Of a DNA stretch of 64,000 nucleotides, positions 42,414-50,825 are shown one piece after another. The stretch spans positions 8,504 through 72,503 of the forward strand of contig DLAA01000113.1 in the NCBI GenBank assembly GCA_002493835.1, in the 5' to 3' direction. This DNA is from Lachnospiraceae bacterium UBA7060. GTDB lineage: Bacteria; Bacillota; Clostridia; Lachnospirales; Lachnospiraceae. Within the stretch, counting starts at the first letter, position 1; each line of letters begins with the position of its first letter. The notes beneath the pieces were generated by a model. The model was not told the DNA's origin and did not search any database. It saw nothing but the letters and a program-made list of their open reading frames with translations. The position numbers and the translations under genes are program-made.

Positions 42414-45400
42414 ATGCAAAATAGAAAAAACAAGAAACGAAATACTGGAAACTACCGCAGGCCGGTTCGGTTTGAGGAGCTTTTGGATGATGAACGTTTT
42501 GACGACGAAGATTATGACACTGTGACCGAGGATACTCTGGAATTCTTAAGTCTGGATGATGACATGATCGAATCTTATCAGAGGACTCATTCCTCTAAAG
42601 GCAGAAAATATTCTTCCGCCGCGAAATTTCGACACTCCCGGTACGACGATGACGATGATGAGGATTATGAGTCCGAGGACTATGATGACGATGATGAGGA
42701 TTATGAGTCCGAGGACTATGAGGACGATGAAGATTACGAGTCCGGGGACTATGAGGATGATGAGGATTATGAGTCCGGGGACTATGAGGATGATGAGGAT
42801 TACGAGTCCGAGGACTATGAGGATGATGAGGATTACGAGCCCAAGGACTATGAGGATGATGAGGATTACGAGTCCGGGGACTATGACGACGATGAGGAAG
42901 ACTACGACGGGGACTATGATTATGATGACGACGATGGTATCGCGGCCCGCCTGATGTATTTTATTGGAGAAATGAGCGGCCTGGATGTGGCGGTGGCGCT
43001 TCTGGGTATTCTGGTTCTTGCGGGTGCTATTGTTACAGGAGCTATTTATGCCCGTGCAAAGTCTATGGAGAAACAGGTGGCGGCTTTTGCTGCTGTGGGC
43101 GAGGAGATAGAAGGCATTGCCGTGATAGGGGAGAGCGGTTTCTTAGCAGCGGCGGAGTCTGCGAGGCTTGGCAGTATGATTGATGTGGAGGAAGAAAATC
43201 CTGATGAGGAAGAGCCGGAGGAGACGGAGCAGAAGGATGAGAAGGGAGAGGTGGAGGTACAACTTCATTTGACCTCTATCCTTTCTGATATGAAGATAAA
43301 ATTTGTAAATAAAGGGACAGGGAAGCTGATCGGCGGCGTGCCCTTTGAGGTGGAAATTGCCGGGCCCAAAAGCCAGAACTTGAAAGACGACGACAAGGAC
43401 GGCGTGATTTATCAGACGGGAATAGCAGCTGGAACTTATGACGTGAAGATACTGCCTCTTTCTGGGGATGCTGCTGAAAAATATAAGCTTCCCTCGAAAA
43501 GCAGCAGTGTCAAGGTGACGGATAAGATCGCTTACCAGAAGGTAGATGTGGCTGATGAGGTGAAGACCGAGGCGGAGATCAATGTGGCCAAGGAGGAGGC
43601 GCCCCAGCAGAATACGGTGGTGGAATCTGCTTTGCAGGATACTGTGGAGTGGGTGGAGTCCACAAAGACCCCGATAGGGGAAGAGACAGCAGACTATGAG
43701 AAGGTGCCTTCTGACAAAATCGTGGATCCTTGGAAGACCAGCAGTGCTTTCCGAAAGATGGTGGAGGACGGGGGAAACGATCCCTATGAGAATGTGAAGG
43801 TTTCAATGAACAAGGACAGCCTGTCCCTGGATAAAGGAGGAAGTGATTCCCTGAAAGTGTCTGTCAGCAATGATGTGGATTACTCGGTGGAGTGGAGCGT
43901 TGCCGATTCTTCTATTGCCACGGTGGACGGCGGTAAGGTTACGGCGGTTGCCCCGGGCAGTACCACGGTCACGGCGCGGGTGATGGTAGGCAGCATGATT
44001 CAGGAATTTAACTGTTCTGTAGTGGTCAAGGGTACTGACGATCAGGGTTCAGGAGATAATAAGGATCAAGAGGGCGGCGATAAAGATCAAAACAACGATA
44101 AAGACAAGGAGCCGGTCAAAGATAAAGATAAGGACGAAAATAAAGACAAGGATAAAGATAAAGAAGAGACTGTCTATAAGAAGATAGTAATAAGCGGCAA
44201 GAATGAGGTGGCAGTTGGAAAGAAAATAACGCTGGCCGCGAAGACAGATCCGGAGGGCGGCAAGGTCACCTGGAGCAGCGACGACGAGAAGACTGCCAAG
44301 GTGGACGAGAAGGGGGAAGTGACAGGGATCGCTGAGGGCGAAGTGAAGATCCGTGCGCTCTGCAATAATCCGGAGGGAAAAGAGGATATCAAGGAGTCTG
44401 TCAAGATTAAGGTGGTGAAGGAATCTGTCTCTGCGGAGGAGATTGTTTATAAAAAAATATCCATAAGCGGCAAGGACAAAGTTGCGGTGGGAGAAAAAGT
44501 GACATTTACTGCAAAGACAGACCCGGAGGGCGGTAAGGTTACCTGGAGCAGCGACGATGAGAAGATCGCCAAGGTGAATGAAAAAGGAGAAGTGACAGGT
44601 ATTACTGAGGGCGAAGTGAAGATACACGCGCTCATGAAAAATCCGGAAGGGAAGGAGGATGTCAGGGAGTCTGTTAAGATCAAGGTGGTGAAAGAAACGA
44701 TATCTGTGGATGAGACCACGAAACTGAAGGATAAAGACGGCAATCAGCTTTATTATAAAAATTCTGAAGGAGAATATAAGGAAGCCACCTACAAGGATTA
44801 TAAGGAGCGGGATACCTTTTATAAAAAAATCAAGACATCTTCTGCGTATAAATACACGGGCTGGCAGACCATCGACGGCCATCTTTATTATTATGATAAA
44901 GATGGAAACTATGTAACGGGAGATCAGGTCATCCAGGGTGCACGGTATAGTTTCGGCAGCGACGGAAAACTGGCCAAGAGTTCTGGCACTATGGGGATTG
45001 ATGTTTCGAAACACAATGGTAATATTGACTGGAATGCAGTGAAAAATTCCGGCGTTTCTTATGTGATTATCCGATGTGGGTACCGCGGTTATACGACGGG
45101 TGTGCTGGTGGAGGATCCGAAGTTCAGGAGCAATATCAAGGGTGCGAAAGCGGCGGGCCTCAAGGTGGGCGCATATTTCTACAGTCAGGCTGTCAATGAA
45201 GTGGAAGCTGTTGAGGAGGCTTCTATGGCTATTGATTTGGTGAAGGGCTACGGCCTCAATTATCCGCTCTTTTTAGATGTAGAGGCCAGCGGCGGCAGAG
45301 CTGACAGTATTGGCCGTGACACTAGAACTGCGGTCTGCAGGACCTTCTGTCAGACTGTACAGAATTCCGGTATTTCGGCGGGTATCTATGCAAATAAAAC

Positions 45401-45581
45401 CTGGTTTACGGAGAAGATCAACACGGCAAGTCTCACAAATTATAAGCTGTGGCTTGCGCAGTATGCAAGCGCGCCGACTTACACGGCAACCCGCTATGAT
45501 CTGTGGCAGTATTCTTCCAAGGGCCGGGTCAGCGGGATCAGCACCAATGTGGATATGAATATAAGTTATGTAGCCTATTAA
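42414..45581 (+). CDS. Membrane-anchored GH25 lysozyme with acidic repeats and Ig-like domains
   Basis: A 1055-residue protein; ATG 42414 follows GGGATGGGAG. Residues 1-80 are basic then acidic. Residues 80-162 are seven tandem 11-residue repeats (EDDEDYESGDY type), on the cytoplasmic side of a single membrane segment at about 189-212. Outside follow a prealbumin-like domain (about 290-370), a Big_2 Ig domain (460-545), a Lys/Asp/Glu linker, two near-identical Big_2 domains (588-670, 678-760), a wall-binding-type repeat (GWQTIDGHLYYYDKDGNYVT) and a C-terminal GH25 muramidase (860-1055) with MGIDVSKHNGNIDW and the acidic pair in FLDVEASGG. It should cleave peptidoglycan; the acidic inner repeats are unusual. 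Confidence 0.9.
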   Translation: MQNRKNKKRNTGNYRRPVRFEELLDDERFDDEDYDTVTEDTLEFLSLDDDMIESYQRTHSSKGRKYSSAAKFRHSRYDDDDDEDYESEDYDDDDEDYESEDYEDDEDYESGDYEDDEDYESGDYEDDEDYESEDYEDDEDYEPKDYEDDEDYESGDYDDDEEDYDGDYDYDDDDGIAARLMYFIGEMSGLDVAVALLGILVLAGAIVTGAIYARAKSMEKQVAAFAAVGEEIEGIAVIGESGFLAAAESARLGSMIDVEEENPDEEEPEETEQKDEKGEVEVQLHLTSILSDMKIKFVNKGTGKLIGGVPFEVEIAGPKSQNLKDDDKDGVIYQTGIAAGTYDVKILPLSGDAAEKYKLPSKSSSVKVTDKIAYQKVDVADEVKTEAEINVAKEEAPQQNTVVESALQDTVEWVESTKTPIGEETADYEKVPSDKIVDPWKTSSAFRKMVEDGGNDPYENVKVSMNKDSLSLDKGGSDSLKVSVSNDVDYSVEWSVADSSIATVDGGKVTAVAPGSTTVTARVMVGSMIQEFNCSVVVKGTDDQGSGDNKDQEGGDKDQNNDKDKEPVKDKDKDENKDKDKDKEETVYKKIVISGKNEVAVGKKITLAAKTDPEGGKVTWSSDDEKTAKVDEKGEVTGIAEGEVKIRALCNNPEGKEDIKESVKIKVVKESVSAEEIVYKKISISGKDKVAVGEKVTFTAKTDPEGGKVTWSSDDEKIAKVNEKGEVTGITEGEVKIHALMKNPEGKEDVRESVKIKVVKETISVDETTKLKDKDGNQLYYKNSEGEYKEATYKDYKERDTFYKKIKTSSAYKYTGWQTIDGHLYYYDKDGNYVTGDQVIQGARYSFGSDGKLAKSSGTMGIDVSKHNGNIDWNAVKNSGVSYVIIRCGYRGYTTGVLVEDPKFRSNIKGAKAAGLKVGAYFYSQAVNEVEAVEEASMAIDLVKGYGLNYPLFLDVEASGGRADSIGRDTRTAVCRTFCQTVQNSGISAGIYANKTWFTEKINTASLTNYKLWLAQYASAPTYTATRYDLWQYSSKGRVSGISTNVDMNISYVAY
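42652..42892 (+). repeat. 33-bp tandem repeats coding an acidic 11-residue unit
   Basis: About seven copies of a 33-base unit, encoding EDDEDYESGDY with small changes (ESEDY, EPKDY, DDDED). Copy-to-copy nucleotide identity is high, so copy number could change by recombination without breaking the frame. Confidence 0.9.
44175..44695 (+). repeat. Two direct repeats of about 250 bp coding Ig-like domains
   Basis: 44175-44425 and 44445-44695 encode two Big_2 domains with nearly the same sequence (TDPEGGKVTWSSDDEK in both). It is a recent internal duplication in the GH25 gene. Confidence 0.85.
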
Positions 45582-45656
45582 GGTGGTACTTGCAATTTAA
45601 AACCACATCGTAGATAATAGTGTGAGAAGAACTTTTGCTTTGGAATGGAGGAAATG

Positions 45657-46736
45657 ATGAAAACGTATTTGGTTACTGGAGGCGCCGGGTTTATCGGCTC
45701 AAATTATATTCTATATATGTTTAAGAAGTATGGGGATGGGATTCGTATCATCAATGTGGATGCACTGACTTACGCGGGTAATCCCGAGAATCTCAGAGAG
45801 GTGGAAAAACAGGAAAACTATACCTTTGTAAAGGCTGACATCTGCGATAAAGCGGCGATCGAAAAGATTTTTGCGGAGAATGAGATCGACAGAGTTGTCC
45901 ATTTTGCGGCGGAGAGCCATGTGGACAGAAGCATCAAAAATCCTGAGGTATTTGTGCAGACCAACGTGTACGGCACAGCGGTGATGCTCAACTGTGCGAA
46001 GGCTGCCTGGGAGCTTCCTGACGGCAGTTTCAAGGAGGGCAAGCGTTTCCTTCACGTGTCCACGGATGAAGTGTATGGCTCGTTGGAGGAGGACGGCGGA
46101 TACTTTTATGAGACCACGCCCTATGCACCGCACAGCCCTTATTCTGCCAGCAAGGCCGGATCGGACATGCTGGTGAAAGCTTATATGGACACATACCACT
46201 TCCCGGCTAACATTACCAACTGTTCAAACAACTATGGGCCTTTTCAGTTTCCGGAGAAGCTGATTCCTCTGATTATCAATAACGCTTTGCAGGGCAAGAA
46301 GCTTCCTGTCTATGGCGACGGGAAAAACGTGCGTGACTGGCTCTATGTGGAGGATCACGCCAAAGCCATCGACATGGTACAGGAGAAGGGCAGACTGTTT
46401 GAGACTTACAATGTGGGTGGCCACAATGAAAAGCAGAATATTGAGATTGTGAAGATTATCATAGAGACGCTTAGGGAGATGCTTCCGGAGACAGACCCAA
46501 GGAGGGCGCATGTGACGGAAGAGCTGATCACCTATGTGGAGGACCGCAAGGGTCATGACAGACGTTATGCTATCGCTCCTGACAAAATCCGCGAGGAGAT
46601 CGGCTGGGAACCTGAGACTATGTTTAAGGATGGGATCCGCCGTACGATTGAGTGGTATTTTGCCAATGAAGAGTGGATGAAGCACGTGACAAGCGGCGAT
46701 TATCAGAAGTACTATGAGGAGATGTATACGGTATGA
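45657..46736 (+). CDS. rfbB: dTDP-glucose 4,6-dehydratase
   Basis: A 359-residue extended SDR enzyme. ATG 45657 is preferred since GGAGG (45647-45651) sits just before it. [18 protein letters not shown] is the NAD site; the catalytic region includes [11 protein letters not shown] and [15 protein letters not shown] with the YxxxK. It converts dTDP-glucose to dTDP-4-keto-6-deoxyglucose, the second step towards dTDP-rhamnose. It overlaps rfbA by four bases. The gene lies 75 bases after the acidic-repeat GH25 gene, with no evident terminator in between. Confidence 0.97.
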   Translation: MKTYLVTGGAGFIGSNYILYMFKKYGDGIRIINVDALTYAGNPENLREVEKQENYTFVKADICDKAAIEKIFAENEIDRVVHFAAESHVDRSIKNPEVFVQTNVYGTAVMLNCAKAAWELPDGSFKEGKRFLHVSTDEVYGSLEEDGGYFYETTPYAPHSPYSASKAGSDMLVKAYMDTYHFPANITNCSNNYGPFQFPEKLIPLIINNALQGKKLPVYGDGKNVRDWLYVEDHAKAIDMVQEKGRLFETYNVGGHNEKQNIEIVKIIIETLREMLPETDPRRAHVTEELITYVEDRKGHDRRYAIAPDKIREEIGWEPETMFKDGIRRTIEWYFANEEWMKHVTSGDYQKYYEEMYTV

Positions 46737-47602
46737 AGGGAATCATTCTTGCGGGCGGCTCAGGGACCCGGCTGTATCCGCTGACAAAAGCAGTTTCAAA
46801 ACAGATTATGCCTGTTTATGATAAGCCGATGATTTATTATCCGCTTTCTACACTGATGCTTTCAGGAATCCGGGAAATTCTGATTATTTCGACACCGCGG
46901 GACCTTCCCGTCTTTCAGGAACTTTTGGGTACAGGAGAGCAGCTGGGGCTTCGGATGGAATATGCGGTGCAGGAACACCCCAGAGGACTTGCGGATGCGT
47001 TTATTATCGGTGCGGATTTTATTGGGACAGACAGTGTGGCTCTGGTTTTGGGTGATAATATTTTCTATGGGCAGAGTTTTTCCAAAGTGCTCAGAGAAGT
47101 GGCGGCCAGAGAGAGCGGCGCGACCATTTTCGGCTACTATGTGAGGGATCCCAGAGAGTATGGCGTGGTGGAGTTTGACGAAAACGGCATGGCGCTCTCC
47201 ATCGAGGAGAAACCGGAACATCCAAAGAGCAACTATGCAGTACCGGGACTGTATTTTTATGACAATGATGTGGTGGAGATTGCAGCGCATGTGAAACCCT
47301 CAGCGAGAGGCGAGATCGAGATTACGAGTATCAACAACGAATATCTGCGCAGGGGGACACTCCGTGTGGAGACACTGGGACGGGGCTTTGCCTGGCTGGA
47401 TACAGGAAGTCATGATTCGCTCTTAGATGCGGCGGATTTTGTGGCGGCGTTCCAGAAGAGACAAGGACTTTATATCTCCTGTATTGAGGAGATTGCATAT
47501 AAGAGAGGATTTATCACAAAAGAGCAGCTGCTTGAGCTGGCAAAGCCGCTTATGAAGACTGCTTACGGACAATATATGGTAGAGGTCGCAAATGGACTCT
47601 AA
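46733..47602 (+). CDS. rfbA: Glucose-1-phosphate thymidylyltransferase
   Basis: A complete 289-residue RmlA enzyme. [20 protein letters not shown] holds the nucleotide-binding loop with the catalytic arginine; [20 protein letters not shown] and VLGDNIFYG are diagnostic. It makes dTDP-glucose from dTTP and glucose-1-phosphate, which the phosphoglucomutase at 58942 can supply. The start overlaps rfbB by four bases, and the end overlaps the second GH25 gene by 11 bases, so all three are translationally linked. Confidence 0.97.
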   Translation: MKGIILAGGSGTRLYPLTKAVSKQIMPVYDKPMIYYPLSTLMLSGIREILIISTPRDLPVFQELLGTGEQLGLRMEYAVQEHPRGLADAFIIGADFIGTDSVALVLGDNIFYGQSFSKVLREVAARESGATIFGYYVRDPREYGVVEFDENGMALSIEEKPEHPKSNYAVPGLYFYDNDVVEIAAHVKPSARGEIEITSINNEYLRRGTLRVETLGRGFAWLDTGSHDSLLDAADFVAAFQKRQGLYISCIEEIAYKRGFITKEQLLELAKPLMKTAYGQYMVEVANGL

Positions 47603-48965
47603 GCGGATGAGACGGGCGATGGCCTGCATGATCGTCGTATTTCTGACGGTGTTTGCGGTGATCGCCATCGTGAATTTGGACACGGTGAAGCAAAAACTCG
47701 GACTTACTGAGGAAGCGCCAGTGCAGGAGAACGAACCAGAGCAGGAAGAGCAAAAGACGAAAGAGGGGCAGATTGGAAATAATCTGTCTGCCTTTTTGGG
47801 GGATGAGACATTTTTTGATCCGGAGGTCAAATTTAAGAGTATTGAATCCTATTCTGGGAGGAATGTCTCCCTGATGATGAGCTCTGTAGCAAGAGATCTG
47901 CGCATTATGGTGGTGGACAGTGTAGGACGGCTTGTGACGGGGGCGGACTTCACGGTGACGATCCAGGATGTGGGTGAGTACACAGATAACGACAAGGACG
48001 GTGTTATTTATGTGGATGGTCTGCGCTCCGGTGAGTATAGTGTATTTCTCAATGAAAAAGATGGATTTCGTGTGCCAAATACCATCACAACGATACAGGT
48101 GCGGCAGGATATAGAATACCGTGTGATTGATAATATTGAGTATTTGATGCTGACTGAGGATGATATTGACCCGGCGAAGGAGGATAGGGCGGTAAATGGC
48201 GCTGAGGAAGCTGCAGATGGTACGGAGAATATGGAGCTTAAGTTTGACAACGGAAGTGCAAAGCTGGGAATTGACGTTTCCAAGTGGAATCAGGAGATCG
48301 ACTGGGGAGCTGTGAAGGAGGCTGGCATTGAGTTTGCCATTATTCGCTGTGGCTATCGCGGCGCATCCACGGGGGCGCTGGTGATAGATCCAAGGTACAG
48401 AGAGAACATAGAGGGAGCCATCGAGGCGGGGATTCCTGTGGGCGTCTACTTTTTTACGCAGGCCTTAGATGAAGTGGAGGCCGTGGAGGAGGCTTCCATG
48501 GTGATCCGGCTGATTGAGGAGTATGATGTAGATTATCCCGTGTTTTTGGACAGCGAGAGCGCTGGGGGCAGAGGCCGTGCCGACGGACTTTCAAAGGATG
48601 AGCGCACATTGGCGCACAGAGCTTTTTTGCAGACCATAGAGGCGGCTGGTTACGAGACAGGCGTTTACGCTTCCAAGAACTGGCTCAACAATGAAATAGA
48701 TATGACAAGGCTGTCAAATCATAGAGTCTGGCTCGCAGAGTACGCACAAGCGCCCACTTACGATGAGTATTATCATATGTGGCAGTATACTTCCAAGGGA
48801 ACAGTGGACGGTATATCCACCAATGTGGATTTGAATCTCTGCTATATGAATATTGATACCTCAATCAATCACGCAAAGGACGCGGCAGGCTATTCAGGTG
48901 TGGTGAACGGAGATACAGGCAATGTACCGCGTGCGGGGATAAGCTCTGAAGACACTGAGCCATAG
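47592..48965 (+). CDS. Membrane-anchored GH25 lysozyme inside the rfb operon
   Basis: A 457-residue protein whose ATG lies 11 bases inside the end of rfbA. One hydrophobic segment (about residues 7-27) anchors it, followed by an acidic linker, a prealbumin-like domain with [20 protein letters not shown] (about 95-180), and a GH25 muramidase (about 226-430): [29 protein letters not shown] and the acidic pair in [10 protein letters not shown]. The architecture matches a shortened version of the acidic-repeat GH25 protein at 42414. A peptidoglycan hydrolase coupled to nucleotide-sugar genes suggests local wall opening for glycan export or attachment; that link is inferred. Confidence 0.92.
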   Translation: MDSKRMRRAMACMIVVFLTVFAVIAIVNLDTVKQKLGLTEEAPVQENEPEQEEQKTKEGQIGNNLSAFLGDETFFDPEVKFKSIESYSGRNVSLMMSSVARDLRIMVVDSVGRLVTGADFTVTIQDVGEYTDNDKDGVIYVDGLRSGEYSVFLNEKDGFRVPNTITTIQVRQDIEYRVIDNIEYLMLTEDDIDPAKEDRAVNGAEEAADGTENMELKFDNGSAKLGIDVSKWNQEIDWGAVKEAGIEFAIIRCGYRGASTGALVIDPRYRENIEGAIEAGIPVGVYFFTQALDEVEAVEEASMVIRLIEEYDVDYPVFLDSESAGGRGRADGLSKDERTLAHRAFLQTIEAAGYETGVYASKNWLNNEIDMTRLSNHRVWLAEYAQAPTYDEYYHMWQYTSKGTVDGISTNVDLNLCYMNIDTSINHAKDAAGYSGVVNGDTGNVPRAGISSEDTEP

Positions 48966-49002
48966 GATGCGATGCCGGGAATTCTAAACTTTCGCACAGG
49001 AG

Positions 49003-49025
49003 AATGCCCCAAATAGGCATTTTTC
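49003..49025 (+). terminator. Weak hairpin between the GH25 gene and rfbC
   Basis: AATGCC (49003-49008) and GGCATT (49016-49021) form a six-pair stem followed by a run of T. It could reduce read-through into rfbC rather than stop it. Confidence 0.45.
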
Positions 49026-49064
49026 GATGAGAAGAACAGCAAGATATAGGGAAAGGGATAAGAC

Positions 49065-49625
49065 ATGGGAAAGATAACGGTGGAGACTTGTGAGATCGAG
49101 GGACTGAAAGTGATTACTCCGGCAGTGTTTGGAGACAATAGAGGGTATTTCATGGAGACTTACCATTATGAGGCGTACAAGGAGGCGGGGATTGACCAGG
49201 TTTTTGTCCAGGACAACCAATCAGCGTCCACAAAGGGTGTGCTCCGTGGACTGCATTTTCAGATTAATTTTCCGCAGGACAAGCTGGTGAGGGTCATCGC
49301 GGGCGAGGTGTTTGATGTGGCGGTAGATTTGCGGCCAAACTCAGAAACCTATGGCAGATGGCACGGTGTGATTCTCTCCGCGGAGAATAAGAAGCAGTTT
49401 TTTATTCCGAAGAATTTTGCTCACGGGTTTCTGGTGTTATCGGATTACGCGGAGTTTGCTTACAAATGTACAGATTTTTATCATCCCAATGATGAGGGCG
49501 GTATTCTTTACAGCGATCCTGAGATTGGAGTGGATTGGCCAATCCCGGAAGGAATGGAGCTTGTGATGTCTGAGAAGGATAAAAAATGGGAGGGACTTTC
49601 CGCATTTACAAGGAGGTACCGCTGA
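49065..49625 (+). CDS. rfbC: dTDP-4-dehydrorhamnose 3,5-epimerase
   Basis: A complete 186-residue cupin-fold RmlC. DNQSASTKGVLRGLHFQ contains the residues around the catalytic histidine, with AVDLRPNSETYGRWHGV and FAHGFLVLSDYAEFAYKC. It makes dTDP-4-keto-L-rhamnose from the product of RfbB. The final reductase RfbD is not encoded in the window. The stop overlaps the start of the Wzm-like gene (TGATG), tying nucleotide-sugar supply to export. Confidence 0.96.
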   Translation: MGKITVETCEIEGLKVITPAVFGDNRGYFMETYHYEAYKEAGIDQVFVQDNQSASTKGVLRGLHFQINFPQDKLVRVIAGEVFDVAVDLRPNSETYGRWHGVILSAENKKQFFIPKNFAHGFLVLSDYAEFAYKCTDFYHPNDEGGILYSDPEIGVDWPIPEGMELVMSEKDKKWEGLSAFTRRYR

Positions 49626-50632
49626 TGGCGGTCAAGAAAAGAAGTCTTCCCAAGTCCGCAGCGATAGCGATATTCTGGGGGCTTGGATTGCTGTTGGCTT
49701 TTGCTTTGATTTCCCATCACAATCCCTTGGCAGATCAGGTGACAGAACGGATGAAGAAGGTGAGCGGCTGTGTGTTGATCACCTTCACCTGTACCATATT
49801 TACGATATATTATGACAGGATTGTGACCATTCCGGTGGAACTTTTCCAGAGCAGGATGCTTATCTGGAAGCTTGCCAAGAACGACTTTAAGAAGCGCTAT
49901 GCGGGCTCTTATCTGGGAATCATATGGGCGCTTGCCCAGCCTGTTGTAACGGTGCTTATGTACTGGATTGTGTTTGATAAAGTATTTCAGGCGAGGGTGC
50001 AGTTTGTGGCGGCAGACGGCGAGGCGCCGCCTTACGTACTCTATTTGATGGCGGGCCTGGTTCCCTGGTTTTACTTTTCGGAGGCTATCTCCCAGGGAAC
50101 GATGGCGCTTGTGGAGTATACGTATCTTGTCAAGAAAGTGGTCTTTAATATAAGTATTCTGCCTATTATTAAAGTGATTGGGGCGACCTTCATCCACATT
50201 TTTTTTGTAGGTATTTTGCTGGTGGTCGCTGTGGGTTATGGCTATATGCCAACGATTTACACAGTGCAGCTTCTTTATTACAGCTTTTGCCTGTTTCTGT
50301 TCGTGCTGGCTCTAAGCTACCTTACAAGTGCGCTGGTCGTCTTTATCAGGGATTTGCAGCAGGTGATCAGTATTGCGCTTCAGATCGGCATGTGGGCAAC
50401 TCCCATCATGTGGAATATCAAAATGCTGCCCACTGATAATATGAAGACTCTTTTTAAGCTGAATCCGCTTGTCTATATCGTCAATGGATTTCGAAGTGCG
50501 ATTTTCGAGGAGGAGTGGTTTTGGGAACATTTCTACTCGTCAACCTATTTCTGGATATTTACGATCAGTATGTTTTGTATCGGAACGCTAGTCTTCCGCA
50601 GACTACGTGGACATTTTGCGGATGTGCTATGA
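49625..50632 (+). CDS. Polysaccharide ABC exporter permease (Wzm/TagG-like)
   Basis: A 335-residue membrane protein. ATG 49625 follows AGGAGGT (49610-49616) and gives MAVKKRSLPKSAAIA. Two extra N-terminal hydrophobic segments (about residues 10-31 and 48-70) precede the canonical Wzm part: AKNDFKKRYAGSYLGIIWALA, then six segments, with YLMAGLVPWFYFSEAISQGT and MWATPIMWN. Usual Wzm/TagG proteins are about 260-275 residues, so the N-terminal pair is an extension. It works with the ATPase at 50826 to flip a lipid-linked glycan. A strong hairpin sits four bases after its stop. Confidence 0.92.
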   Translation: MAVKKRSLPKSAAIAIFWGLGLLLAFALISHHNPLADQVTERMKKVSGCVLITFTCTIFTIYYDRIVTIPVELFQSRMLIWKLAKNDFKKRYAGSYLGIIWALAQPVVTVLMYWIVFDKVFQARVQFVAADGEAPPYVLYLMAGLVPWFYFSEAISQGTMALVEYTYLVKKVVFNISILPIIKVIGATFIHIFFVGILLVVAVGYGYMPTIYTVQLLYYSFCLFLFVLALSYLTSALVVFIRDLQQVISIALQIGMWATPIMWNIKMLPTDNMKTLFKLNPLVYIVNGFRSAIFEEEWFWEHFYSSTYFWIFTISMFCIGTLVFRRLRGHFADVL

Positions 50633-50635
50633 GCC

Positions 50636-50676
50636 GATCGAGCAAGCTCGATCACGAGGACTGCTGCGCAGCCTCG
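50636..50676 (+). repeat. Two hairpins between the Wzm-like and Wzt-like genes
   Basis: GATCGAGC-AA-GCTCGATC (50636-50653) is a perfect inverted repeat right after the permease stop, and CGAGG (50655-50659) with CCTCG (50672-50676) encloses the palindrome GCTGCGCAGC. No U-tract follows. The 193-base gap to the ATPase gene is unusual for Wzm/Wzt pairs and holds no reading frame. Confidence 0.75.
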
Positions 50677-50825
50677 GCGTGACTGCGGAATGAAACAGGG
50701 CGGTCAGCCTGCGAGCGAGATGAAGCGAAGCGGAATCGAGCTGCGGCAATACGAATATAAAAATTGCGGGAATATGAGAGGATATACGCGCCGTGAAAGG
50801 TGTAAAAATATGATAGGGAATAACC

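Noticed and set aside
42652..42892. CRISPR-like array
   Set aside because: The 33-bp units are adjacent with no spacers and encode an acidic peptide in frame; this is a coding tandem repeat.
44049..45014. A 321-codon minus-strand frame opposite the GH25 gene
   Set aside because: It mirrors the Lys/Asp/Glu-rich repeats of the plus-strand protein as Phe/Ile/Leu-rich sequence and has no ribosome site of its own.
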